Source: Homarus americanus
Taxonomy: Eukaryota; Arthropoda; Malacostraca; Decapoda; Nephropidae
Length of the DNA stretch: 64,000 nucleotides
Assembly (NCBI RefSeq): GCF_018991925.1
Contig: NW_024751858.1
Span: forward strand, 54,116 to 118,115
Reading direction: 5' to 3'
Positions within the stretch are counted from its first letter, which is position 1. Every line of letters starts with the position of its first letter. Below, piece by piece: positions 26,901 to 41,900 of this stretch. The notes under the pieces were generated by a model. It was not told the origin of the DNA and did no database searches. It was given only the letters and a program-made list of their open reading frames with translations. Both the position numbers and the translations under genes were made by a program.

Positions 26901-29900
26901 ACTCCCAGGTACACCTCCGACACTCCCAGCTACACCTCCGTCACTCCCAGGTACACTTCTTACACTCCCGGGTACACCTCCGACACTCCCAGGTACACCT
27001 CTGACACTCCCAGGTACACCTCTGACACTCCCAGGTACACCTCTGTCACTCCCAGGTACACCTCTGACACTCCCAGGTACTCCAGTTACATTCCCTGGTA
27101 CACCCCTGACACTCCCAGGTACACCTCTGACATTCCCAGGTACACCCCAGACACTCCCAGGTGCACTTCTCACACTCCCAGGTACACCTCTGACACTCCT
27201 AGGTATTCCTCTGTCACTCCCTGATACACGTCTAACACTCCCAGGTACACCGCTGACACTCCCAGGTACACCGCTGACACTGCCAGGTACACCTCAGACA
27301 CTGCCAGGTACACCTCAGACACTGCCAGGTACACCTCAGACACTCCCAGGTACACCTCAGTCACTCCAAGGTGCACCTTTGAGACTCCGAGGTACTCCAC
27401 TGACACTCCTGGTACACCTCTGACATTCCCAGTTACACCTCTGACACTCCCAGTTACACCCCTGACACTCCCTGGTACACCTCTGACACTCCCAGGTACA
27501 CCTCTGATACTCCCAATTAGACCTCTGACACTCCCAGGTAAACCTCCGATTCTCCCAGGTACACCTCTGACACTCCCAGGTACTCCTCTGTCACTCTTTG
27601 GTTCACCTCTGGGACTCCCAGGTACACCTCTGACACTCCCTGGTGCACCTCCGATATTCCCAGGTACACCTCCGATATTCCCAGGCACACCTCCGATACT
27701 CCCAGGTACACCTTTGAGACTCCCAGGTACTTCAATGACACTCCCTGGTATACCTCTGACATTCCCAGGTACTCCTCTGACACTCCCAGGTACAACTCTG
27801 ATAATCCCAGGTACACCTCTCACACTCCCAGGTCCGCCTCCGACACTCCTAGGTACAACTCCGACACTCCCAGGTAAACCTCCGATACTCCTAGGTACAC
27901 CTCTGACACTCCCAGGTTCTCCCATCGACACTCCAAGGTACACCTCAAGGCCTCCCAGGTACACCCCAAGGCCTCCAAGGTGCACCTCTGACCTCCCAGG
28001 TACCACCTCAGACACTCCCAAGGTACACCTCGAACACTGGGTACTCCTCTGTCACTCCCTGATACACCCTCACACTCCCAGGCACCGCTGACACTCCCAG
28101 GTACACCTGAGACACTCCCAGGCACACCTGCACACCCCAGGTACACTTGACACTGCCAGGTACACGTCAGACACCGACAAGTACACCTCAGACACTCCAG
28201 TACACCCCTCAGACACTCCAAGGTGCACCCCTGACACTCCCAAGTGCGCCTCTGACACTCCCAGGCTCACTCTGACACTCCCAGGTACACCTGAGACACT
28301 GATACACCTCTGACACTCCCAGGTCACACCTCTGACACTCCTAGGTACTCTCTGTCACTCCCTGATACACCTCTACCCCCAGGTACACCGCCATCCCAGG
28401 TACAACCTGCAGACACTGCCAGGTGCCACCTCAGCCACTGCCAGGTACACCTCCAGACACTGCCAGGTACACCTCAGACACTCCTGCACCTCTGACACTC
28501 CCAGGCACACTCCTCACACTCCCAGGTACACCTGAGACACTCCCAGGCACAACTGACACTCCCAGGCACACCCCTGACACTCCCAGGCACACCCTGTCAC
28601 CCCTGGTACACCCACACTCCCAGGTACACCTCCGACACTCCCAGGTACACTTCACACCCCAGGTACACCTCCGACACCCCAGGCACACCCCTGACACCCC
28701 AGGTACACCTCTGACACTCCCAGGTACACCTCTGTCACTCCCAGGCACACCTGAGCCACCGCCATGTACACCTCAGACACTGCCAGGTACACCCTCAGAC
28801 ACCCCAGGTACACCTCAGACCCAAGGTGCACCTCTGACACTCCCAAGTGCACCTCTGACACTCCCAGGCACACCTCTCACACTCCCAGGTACACCTGAGA
28901 CACTCCCAGGTACACCGCTGACACTCCCAGGTACACCTCTGACACTCCCAAGTACACCTCCTGACACTCCCAGGTACACCTCCGATACCCCAGGTACAAC
29001 TCCGACACTCCTAGGTAAACCTCCGATACTCCTGCACCTCTGACACTCCCAGGTACACATCTGACACTCCTAGGTATTCCTCTGACACTCCCTGGTACAT
29101 CTCTGACTCCCAGGTACACCTCAGACACTCCCTGCACACTCTGACACCCCAGGTCCACCCCTTTTCACTCCCTGGTTCTCCCCTGACACTCCGGCACACC
29201 TCAGACACCCGGCACACTACCTGCACACCCCGGCACACCTCTGACACCCCAGGCACACCTCAGACACCCCAGGCACACCTCCTCACACTCCAGGCACACC
29301 CCTCTCACACTCCCAGGTACTCCTGTGACACCCCTGGTACTTCTCTGACATTCCCAGGCACACCTTAGACACCCCAGGTACACCCTCCAGACACTCCCAG
29401 GCACACCTTAGACACTCCCAGGCACACCTCTGACACTGCCAGGTACACCGCTGACACTGCCAGGTACACCTCTGTCACTCCATGTACACCTCCGACACAC
29501 CCAGGTACACCTCTGACACCCCAGGCACCCCAATGACACTCCCTGGTACACCCCTGACAGTCCCAGGTACACCTCCACCTCCCAGGTACACCTCTGACAC
29601 CCCAGATTCTCCACTGACATTCCTGGTACACCTCTGACACTCCCAGGAACACGTCCAACACTCCCAGATACAACTCGACACCCCAGGCACATCTCTGACA
29701 CTTCCAGGCACACCTGTGACACCCCAGGCACACCTCCGATACCCCAGGCACACCCTCTGACACTCCCAGGTACACCTCTCACACCCTAGGTACTCCTCTG
29801 TCACTCCCTGATACACCTCTACTACTCCCAGGTGCACCTCTAACACTCCCCAGGTAAACTCAGACACTCCCAGGCACACCAGACACTCCAAGGTGCACCT

Positions 29901-32900
29901 CTGACACTCCCAGCACCTCTGACACTCCCAGGCACTCCTCTGACACCCCAGGCACACCTGAGACACCCCCAGTTACACCACTGACACCCCAGTGCACTCT
30001 GACATTCCCAAGTGCACCTCTGACACCCCAGGCACTCCGACACCCCAGGTACAACTCCGACACCCCAGGTAATCCTCCGATACTCCCAGGTACACACCTC
30101 TGACACTCCCAGGTACACATCTGACACTCCTAGGTATTCCTCTGACACCCCTGGTACATCTCTGACACTCCCAGGCACACCAGACACTCCCTGGTACACC
30201 TCTGACACTCCCAGGTACACCTCTTTCACTCCCTGATTCTCCCCTGACACTCCCAGTACACCCAAGACACTCCCAGGCACACCTCAGACACCCCAGGCAC
30301 ACCGCTGACACCCCAGGTACACCCCAGACACCGCTGCACACCCCTCACACCCCAGGCACACCTCCCACCCCAGGCACCCTGCACACCTCCCGGTACCCCC
30401 TGACATTCCCAAGCACACCCCAGACACCCCAGGCACACCTCAGACACCCCAGGTACACCTTAGACACTCCCAGGCACACCTCTGACACTCCCCAGGTACA
30501 CCGCTGACACTGCCAGGTACACCTCAGACACTGCCAGGTACACCCCAGACACTCCAGGTACACCTCAGACACTCCAAGGTGCACCTCTGACACCCAGCGC
30601 ACCTCTGACACTCCCCAGGCACACCTCACACTCCCAGGTACACCTGAGACACTCCCAGGCACACCGCTGACACCCAGGCACACCTCTGACACCCCAAGCA
30701 CACCCCTGACACCCAGGTACACCTCCGACACCCCAGGCACAACCCGACACCCCAGGCTAAACCTCCGATACCCTGGTACACCTCTGACACACTCCCAGGC
30801 ACATCTGACACCCTATTCCTCTGACACTCCCTGGTACATCTCTGACACTCCCAGGTACACCTCTAGACACTCCCTGGTACACCTCTGACACTCCCAGGTC
30901 CACCTCTTTCACTCCCTGGTTCTCCCCTGACACCCCAGGTACAACCTGACACCCCAGGTACACCTCAGACACCCCAGGTACACCTCTGACACTCCCAGGT
31001 GCAACCTCAGACACCCTAGGCACACCCCTCACACCCCAGGTACAACCTCCTCACACCCCAGGCACCCTGTGACACCCCCTGTACTCTCTGACATCCCAGG
31101 CACACCCTAGACACCCCAGGCACACCCCAGACACCCCAGGCACACCTTAGACACCCCAGGCACACCTCTGACACTCCCAGGTACACCGACACTGCCAGGT
31201 ACACCTCTGTCACTCCATGTACACCTCCGACACACCCAGGCACACCCTGACACTCCCAGGTACCCAATGACACTCCCTGGTACACCCCCTGACAGTCCCA
31301 GGCACACCTCCGACACTTCCCAGGTACACCTCCTGACAACTCCCAGATTCTCCACTGACATTCCCTGGTACACCTCTGACACTCCCAGGAACACGTCCAA
31401 CACCCCAGATACAACCTCGACACCCCAGTACATCTCGACACTTCCAGGCACCCTGACACTCCCAGGCACACCTCCGATACCCCAGGTACACCCTGACACC
31501 CCAGGCACACCTCTCACACCCTAGGTACCCTCTGTCACCCCTGATACACCTCAAACACCCAGGTGCACTCTAACACCCCCGGTACACCTCAGACACCCCA
31601 GTACACCTCAGACACCCAAGGCACCTCTGACCTCCAAGTGCACCCTGACACCCCAGGCACACCTCTCACACTCCCAGGTACACCTGAGACACTCCTGGTA
31701 CACCTCTGACACCCCAGGTCCACCTCTTCTCCCTGGTTCTCCCCTGACACCCCAGGCACACCTCAGACACCCCAGGTACACCTCAGACACCCCAGGCACA
31801 CCCTGACACTCCCCAGGCACACCCTCAGACACTCCTAGGCACACCTCTCACACTCCCAGGCACACCTCCTCACACTCTGTGTACCCTGACACTCCCTGGT
31901 ACTTCTCTGACATTCCCAGGTACACCTTAGACACCCCCAGGTACACCAGACACTCCCAGGTACACTTAGACACTCCCGTCACCTCTGACACTCCCAGGTA
32001 CACCGCTGACACTGCCAGGTACACCTCTGTCACTCCATGCACCTCCCGACACACCCAGGTACACCTCTGACACTCCCAGGTACCCAATGACACCCCTGGT
32101 ACACCCCTGACAGTCCCAGGTACACCTGACACTTCCCAGGTACACCTCTGACACCCCAGATTCTCCACTGACATTCCCTGGTACACCTCTGACACTCCCA
32201 GGAACACGTCCAACACTCCCAGATACAACCTGACACTCCCGGCACATCTCTGACACTTCCAGGTACACTGTGACACTCCAGGCACACCTCCGATACCCCA
32301 GGCACACTCTGACACCCCAGGCACACCTCACACTCCCAGGTACCCTCTGTCACTCCCTGATACACCCCAACACTCCCCAGGTGCACCCTAACACTCCCAG
32401 GCACACCCCAGACACTCCCAGGCACACCTCAGACACTCCAAGGTGCTCCTCTGACACCCCAAGTGCACCCTGACACTCCCAGGCACCTCTGACACTCCCA
32501 GGCACACCTGAGACACCCCAGGCACACCACTGACACCCCAGGTGCACCTCTGACATTCCCAAGTACCTGACACCCCAGGCACACTCCTGACACTCCCAGG
32601 CACAACCCGACACTCCCCAGGTAATCCTCCGATACCCTAGGCACACCTCTGACACTCCCCAGGCACATCTGACACCCCAGGTATTCCTCTGACACTCCCC
32701 TGGCACATCTCTGACACTCCCCAGGCACACCTCAGACACTCCCTGGTCCACCTCTGACACTCCCAGGTACACCCCTTTCACTCCCTGATTCTCCCTGACA
32801 CCCCAGGTGCACACCTCAGACACCCAGGCACACCCCAGACACTCCCAGGCACACCGCTGACACTCCCAGGTACACACCTCAGAAAACCCAAGGTACACCT

Positions 32901-35900
32901 CTCACACTCCCCAGGCACACCCATCACACCCCAGGCACCTGGACACCCCCAGGCACACCTTAGACACCCCAGGCACACACCTAGACACTCCCCAGGCACA
33001 CCTCTGACACTCCCAGGCACACCGCTGACACTGCGGTACACTCAGACACTGCCAGGCACACTCAGACACAGGTACACCTCAGACCACCCCAGGCACACCC
33101 CAGACACCTGCTGCACACCAGACACTCCCCAGGCACACCTCTGACACTCCCCAGGCACACTGCTGACACTGCCAGGTACACCTTAGACACTCCCAGGCAC
33201 ACCTCCTGACACTCCCAGGCACACCGCTGACACTGCCAGGTACACCTCAGACACTGCCAGGCACACCTCAGCACTGCCAGGTACACCTCAGACACCCCAG
33301 GCACACCCCAGACACTCCACAGCACTTAACACCCCCAAGTGCACCTCTGACACTCCCCAGGCACACCCTGACACTCCCAGGCACACCTGAGACACCCCAG
33401 GCACACCGCTGACACCCCAGGCACACCTCTGACACTCCCCAAGCACACCTCTGACTCTGCCAGGTACACCTCTGACACTCCCAAGCACACCTCTGACACT
33501 CCCAGGAACACCTCTGAAACTCCCAGGTACACCTCTGACACTCCCAGGCACACATCTGACACTCCCTAGGCACACCTCCGACTCTCCCAGGCACACCCTG
33601 ACACTCCCCAGGTACTCCTGTGACACCCATGGTACTTCTCTGACACCCCAGGTACACCTCAGACACTCCCAGGCACACCAGACTCCCCTGGCACACCCAG
33701 ACACTCCCCAGGCACACCTCTGACACTCCCAGGTACACCGCTTACACCCAGGTACACCTCTGACACCCATGTACACCTCCGATATTCCCAGGTACACCTC
33801 TGACACTCCCAGGCACCCACTGACACCCTGGTACACCCCTGACAGTCCCAGGCCACTGACACTCCCCAGGTACACCCTGACATTCCCAGGTACACGTCCA
33901 ACACTCCAAGACACCCTGACACCCTGGGCATATCTCTGACACTCCCCAGGCACACCTGTGACACTCCCAGGCACACCTGTGACACTCCCAGGTACACCTC
34001 CGATACTCCCAGGCACACCACTGACACTCCAGGCACACCTCTGACACTCCCAGGTACCTCCTCTGTCACCCCTGATACACTCTACCACTCCCCAGGTGCA
34101 CCCTGCTGACACCCAGGAACACCTGAGACACCCCCAGGCACACCTGTGACACCCCAGGCACTTCCAGACACTGCCAGGCACACCCCAGACACTCCCCAAG
34201 CACACCTCAGACAATCCCCAGGTACACCTCAGACACCCAAGGCACCTCTGACACCCCATGTGCGCCTCTGACACTCCCCAGGCTCACCTCTGACACTCCC
34301 AGGTACACCTGAGACACTCCCAGATACACCTCTGACACTCCCAGGCACACCTCTGACACCCTAGGACTCCTCTGTCACCCCCTGACACCTCTAACACTCC
34401 CCAGGTACACCGCTGACACCCCAGGCACACCGCTGACACTGCCAGGCACACCCCAGCCACTGCCAGGCACACCAGACACTGCCAGGCACACCCCAGACAC
34501 CCCAGGCACACCTCAGACACCCAAGGTGCACCTTGACACTCCCATGCACCTGACACCTGCACACCTCACACTCCCAGGCACACCTGAGACACTCCCGGCA
34601 CAGCTGACACCCCAGGCACACCTCTGACACCCCAAGTACACCCTGCACCCCTGGTACACCTCCGACACTCCCGGCACACCTCCCGACACTCCCAGGCACA
34701 CTTCTACACCCCAGCACCTCCGACACCCCAGGCACACCTCTGACACTCCCAGGCACACCCTGACACCCCAGGACACACCCCTGTCACCCCAGGCACACCT
34801 GAGCCACTGCCATACACCCCAGACACTGCCAGGCACACCCCAGACACTCCCAGGCACACCAGACACTCCACAGGACCTCTGACACCCCAAGCACCTCTGA
34901 CACCCCAGGCACACCTCCACACTCCCAGGCACACCTGAGACACTCCCCAGGCACACCGCTGACACCCCAGGCACACCTCTGACACTCCAAGCACCTCTGA
35001 CACCCCAGGACACACCTCTGACAACCCCAGGCACACCCCCGACACCTCAGGTGCACACCTTACACCCCAGGCACCCGACACTCCCCAGGCACACCCCTGA
35101 CACCCCAGGCACACCTCTGACACTCACAGGCACACCTCTGACACCCTAGGCACACCCTGTCACCCCAGGTTCTCCACTAACATTCCCTGGCACACCTCTG
35201 ACACCCAGGTACACCTCCGATACTCCCAGGTACACCCTCTGACACCCCAGGCACACCTCTCACACCCCAGGCACCTCTGTCACTCCCCTGATACACGTCC
35301 ACACCCTAGGTGCACCGCTGACACACCCAGGTACACCCCTGACACTGCCAGGCATACCCCAGACACTGCCAGGCACACCCCAGACACCGCCAGGTACACC
35401 TCAGACACCCCAGGCACACCTCAGACACTCCAAGGCACCTCTGACACTGGCACACCTCTGACACTCCCCAGGTGCACCTCTGTCACCCCAGGCACACCTC
35501 TGACACTCCCCAGGTACTCCACTGACATTCCCTGCACACCCCTGACACTCCCAGGCACATCCCAGAAACCCAAGGCACTTCTCACACTGCCAGATACACC
35601 TCTGACACTCCTAGGTACTCCTCTGTCACCCCTGATACACGTCAAACACTCCCAGGTGCACACCACTTACACTCCCAGGCACACCTGACACGCCAGGCAC
35701 ACCCCGACACTGCCAGGTACACCCCAGACACTGCCAGTCACACCCTCAGACACTGCCAGGTACACCCCAGACACTCCCCAGGCACACCTCAGTCACACCA
35801 AGGTGCACCTCTGACACACCCAGGTACACCCTGACACTGCCAGGCACACCTCTGACACTCCATGTACACCTCCCGACACCCCAGGCACACCCCTGACACT

Positions 35901-38900
35901 CCCAGGCACTCCACTGACACTCCCTGTTACACCCCTGACACTAGGTACTCCACTGACACTGCACACCCCAGACACCCCAGGTACATCCCAGACACTCCCA
36001 GGCACACTTCTCACACTCTCGCAAGTACACTCGACACCCCAGGCACACTTTGACATCCCCAGGCACACCTCATGACCTGCCAGGTACCACTCTGACACCC
36101 CAGGCACACCTCTGAAACCCCAGGCACACCTCTGACACCCCTGGTGCACACATCTGACACTTAGGCACACCCGACACTCCAGGCACACCTCTGACACCCC
36201 AGGCACCCCTGCACACCCATGCACTGACACCCCAGGCACACCAGACACCCCAGGCACACCCTCAGACTCCCCAGGCACACCCAGACACCCCAGGCACACC
36301 TCTGACACTCCCAGGCACACCGCTTTCACTGCCAGGCACACCCCTGACAGTCCCAGGCACACCTCCGACACTCCCCAGGTGCACCCTCTGACATTCCCAG
36401 GCACACGTCCAACACTCGAAGATACACCTCTGACACCCCAGGCATATCTCTCTGACACTCCCAGGCACACCTGTGACACTCCCAGGCTGGCCCCCTGACA
36501 CCCCAGGCACACCTCCGATACTCCCAGGCACACCCAATGACACTCCCCAGGTACACCTCCGACACTCCCAGGTAGACTCTGACACTCCCAGCCCTTGACA
36601 CCCCCAGGCACACCTCTGTCACTCCCCAGGCACACCTTGACACTCCCCAGGCACTCACACATTCCCTGGCACACCCCTGTCACTCCCCAGGCACACACCC
36701 CTGACATTCCTGCACACCTGCAACACTCCAGGTGCACTTCTCACAACTCCAGGTACACCTCTGACACCCCAGGCACTCCTCTGTCACCCCTGATACACGC
36801 CCACTCCAGCCACACCACTTACACACCCCAGCACACCGCTGACACCTCCAGGCACACCCCAGACACTGCCAGGCACACCCCAGACACTGCCAGGCACACC
36901 TCAGACACTCCCCAGGCACACCAGTCACCCAAGGTGCACCTCTGACACACCCAGGCACACCGCTGACACAGGCACACCTCTGACACCCATGCACACCTCC
37001 GACACCCCAGGCACACCCTGACACTCCCAGGCACACCCCACACTGCCAGGCAGACCCTGACACCCATGCACACCTGATACCCCAGGCACACCTCTGACAC
37101 CCCAGGTACTCCACTGACACCCCTGGTACACCCCTGACAGTCCCAGGCACACCCCGACACCCCAGGTACACCTCCTGACATTCCCAGGTACACGTCCAAC
37201 ACCCAAGATACACCTCTGACACCCCAGGCATATCTCTGACACCCAGGCACACCTGACACTCCCAGGCACACCCCTGACACTCCCCAGGCACACCTCCGAT
37301 ACCCCAGGCACACCACTGACACCCCAGGCACACCCCTGACACCTGGCACTTATCTGTCACCCCTGACACACCCCAGGCACCGCTGACACTTCCAGCACCT
37401 GAGACACTCCCAGGCACACCTGTGACACCCCAGGCACACTTCAGACACTCCCAGGCACACCGCTGACACTCCGGCGCACCTCTGACACTCCCAAGTGCGC
37501 CTGACACTCAGGCTCACCTCTGACACCCCAGGCACACCTGAGACACCTCATACACCTCTGACACTCCCAGGCACACCCCTCTGACACTCCTTGTACCTGT
37601 CACCCCTGATACACCTCTAACACTCCCCAGCACACCACTGACACTCCCCAGGCACACTGCTGACACAGGCACACCCCAGTGCCACTGCACACCAGACACT
37701 GCCAGGCACACCTCAGACACCCCAGGCACACCAGACACCCAAGGTGCACCTCTGACCCCAAGCACCCCTGACACCCCCAGGCACACCTCCTCACACTCCC
37801 CAGGCACACCTGAGACACTCCCAGGCACACCGCTGACACTCCCAGGTGCCACCTCTGACACCCCAAGCACACCTCTGACACTCCCCTGGCACACTCCGAC
37901 ACTCCCAGGCACCTCCGACACCCCAGGTACACTCTTACACCCCTGCACACCTCCGACACTCCCCAAAGCACCTCTGACACCCCAGGCACACCTCTGACAC
38001 CCCAGGCACATCTCTGTCACACCTGGAGCCACCATGCACACCCGACACTGCCAGGCACACCCCAGACACTCCCCAGGCACACCAGACACCCAGTGCACCT
38101 CACACCCCAAGCACCTCTGACACCTGCACACCTCTCACACTCCCAGGCACACCTGAGACACTCCCAGGTACACGCTGACACTCCCAGGCACACGTCTGAC
38201 ACCCCAAGTACACCTCTGACACCCCAGGCACACCTCCGACACTCCAGGTACACCTCCGACACTCCCAGGCACACTTTACACCTCCCAGGTACACCTCCAC
38301 ACCCCAGCAGGACCTCTGACACCCCAGGTACTCCCTTGACACCCCCAGGCACACCCTGTCACCCCAGGTACACCTTGACACTCCCAGGCTCCACTGACAT
38401 TCCCTGTACACCTCCCACCCCAGGCACACCCCTGACATTCCAGGCACACCCCAGACACTCCCCAGGTGCACTTCTCACACCCCCAGGCACATCCTCTGAC
38501 ACTCCTAGGCACCTCTGTCACTCCCCTGATACACGTCTGACACTCCCAGGCACACCACTTACACTTGCACACCGCTGACACCTCCAGGTACACCTCAGAC
38601 ACTGCCAGGTAACACCCCAGACACTGCCAGGCACACCCTCAGACACTCCCCAGGTACACCTCAGTCACCCAAGGCACCTCTGACACACCCCAGGTACACC
38701 GCTGACACTGCCAGGCACCCCACACCCATGCACACCTCCGACACCCCAGGCACACCCTGACACTCCCAGGTACCCACTGACACCCCTGTGACACCCCACA
38801 CCCTGCACTCCACTGACATTCCCTGTACACCCCAGCACACCCCAGGCACATCCCAGACACTCCCAGGCACACCCCCACACTCGCCAGCACACCTCCATGA

Positions 38901-41900
38901 CCCCAGGCACACTCCTGACACTCCCAGGCACACCCTGACACCCCAGGCACACCTCTGACACTCCCCAGGCACATCTCTGACACTCCCAGGCACACCTCTG
39001 ACACTCCTAGGTACACCCTGACACTCCCAGGTACACCTCTGATACTCCCAGGACACCTCCTGACACCCCAGGCATACCTCTGACACTCCCTGGGCACTCT
39101 GTCACTCCCTGATACTCCTTAACACACCCAGGTGCACCGCTGACACTCCCAGGAACACCAGAGACACTCCCAGGCACACTCTGACACTCCCAGGCACACC
39201 TGCTGACACTGCCAGGCACACCTCAGTCACTGCCAGGCACCCCAGACACTGCCAGGCACACCCCAGACACTCCCCAGGTACACCCAGACACCTCCAAGCA
39301 CCCTGACACTCCCAAGTGCACTGCCACCCCAGGCACACCTCTGACACTCCCCAGGCACACCTGAGACACTCCCCAGGCACACTGCTGACACTCCCAGGTG
39401 CACTCTGACACTCCTGCACCTCTGACACCCCAGGCACACCTCCGACACTCCCAGGCACAACTCCGACACATCCAGGTAAACCTCCGATACCCCAGGCACA
39501 CCTCTGACACTCCAGGTTGTCTGACACTCCTAGGTATTCCCTGACACCCCCTGGCACATCCTGACACCCCAGGCACACCCCAGACACTCCCTGGCACACC
39601 TCCTGACACTCCCAGGTCCACCCCTTTCACCCTTGTTCTCCCCTGACACCCCAGGCACACCCCAGACACCCCAGGCACACCCCAGACACCCCAGGCACAC
39701 CTCTGACACCAGGTACACCCCAGACACCCAGGCACACCCTCACACCCCAGGCACACCTCACACTCCCCAGGCACTGTGACACCCCTGCACTCTCTGACAT
39801 TCCCAGGTACACCCCAGACACCCCAGGCACACCTCAGACACCCCAGGCACACCTCTGACACTCCCCAGGCACACCGCTGACACTGCCAGGCACACCTCTG
39901 TCACCCATGTACACCTCCGACACACCCAGGCACACCTCTGACTCCCAGGCACTCCAGTGACACTCCCTGGCACACCCCTGACAGTCCCAGGCACACCTCC
40001 GACACTTCCCAGGCACACCCTCTGACACCCCAGGCTCCCTCCACTGACATTCTGGCACACCTCTGACACCCCAGGTACACGTCCAACACTCCCAGATACA
40101 CCTCTGACACTCCCCAGGTACATCTCTGACTTCCAGGCACACCTGTGACACTCCCAGGCACACCTCCTGATACCCCAGGTGCACCTCTGACACTCCCCAA
40201 GCGCACCTCTGCTCCCAGGCTCACCTCTGACACTCCCAGGCACACCTGTGACACTCCCCAGGCACACCACTGACACTCCCAGGCACACCTCTGACACTCC
40301 CAGGTACCTCTGTCACCCCTGATACACCCCTAACACTCCCCAGGCACACTGCTGACACTCCCAGGCACACCGCTGACACTGCCTGCACCTCAGCCACTGC
40401 CAGGCACACCTCAGACACTGCACACCCCAGACACTCCAGGCACTCCTCTGACACTCCCCAGGCACACCTGACACCCAGGCACACCTGAGACACTCCCCAG
40501 GCACACTGCTGACACTCCAAGGTGCACCTCTGACACTCCCAAGTGCACCTCTGACACTCCCAGGCACATCTCCGATACCCCAGGCACAACCTGACACTCC
40601 CAGGTAAACCTCCGACACTCTCAGGCACACTTCCTACACACCCAGGCACACCTCCGACACCCCAGGCACACCCCTGACACCCCAGGCACACCTCTGACAC
40701 TCCCCAGGCACACCTCTGACACTCCTAGGCACACCTCTGTCACCCCAGACACCTCTGACACCCCAGGTACCCACTGACATTCCCTGGTACACCCCTGACA
40801 CCCAGGCACACCCCAGACACCCCAGGCAAACCTCACACCCCAGTTACACCTCTAACACCCAGGTACTCCTCTGTCACCCCCACAGCCTGCTCTAACACCT
40901 CCCAGGCACACCGCTGACACCCAGGCACACCGCTGATTCTGCCAGGCACACCCCAGACACTGCCAGGCACACCCTCAGACACTGCCACACCTCAGACACT
41001 CCAGGCACACCTCAGACACTCCAAGGTGCACCTCTGACACTCCCCAAGTGCACCCCCTGACACCCCAGGCACACCTCTGACACTCCCAGGCACACCTGAG
41101 ACACTCCCCACACCGCTGACACTCACAGGCACACCTCTAACACCCCAAGCACACCTCTGACACTCCCAGGCACACCTCCGACACTCCCAGGCAACACCTC
41201 CGACACCCGGTTCTTACCCCACCCAGGCACACCTCCGACACTCCCAGGCACACCTCTGACACCCCAGGACACACCTCTGACACTCCCAGGCACACCTCTG
41301 TCACCCCAGGTACACCTCTGACACCCCAGGTACCCACTGACATTCCCGGCACACCCCTGACACTCCCCAGGCACACCTCTGACATTCCCAGGCACACCCC
41401 AGACACCCCAGGTGCACTTCTCACACCCCAGGCACACCTCTGACACCCCAGTACTCCTCTGTCACCCTGATACACGCTCCAACACTCCCAGGCACACCGC
41501 TGACACTCCCAGGCACACCCCTCAGACACCCCAGGCACACCCTGACACCCCAGGCACACCTCAGACACTCCTAGGCACACCTCTCACACTCCCAGGTACA
41601 ACTCTCACACTCCCAGGTGCTCCTGTGACACTCCCCTGGCATTCTCTCTGACACTCCCCAGGCACACCTCAGACACTGCCAGGCACACCTCAGACACTCC
41701 CAGGTGCCACCCTAGACACTCAGGCACACCTCTGACACTCCCCAGTGCACCAGCTGACACTGCCAGGCACACTCTGTCAATCCATGCACACCTCCGACAC
41801 TCCCAGGCACACCTCCAGACACGCCCAGGTACTCCACTGACACTCCCTGGTACACCCCCTGACAGTCCCAGGCACACCCTGACACTCCCAGGCACTCCTC

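Noticed and set aside
26695..27423. Plus-strand frame of 242 codons with TPLTLPG repeats, resembling a Pro/Thr-rich mucin-like protein
   Set aside because: It is the indel-free island of the satellite read in one of its open frames. There is no signal peptide, no non-repeat end and no promoter.
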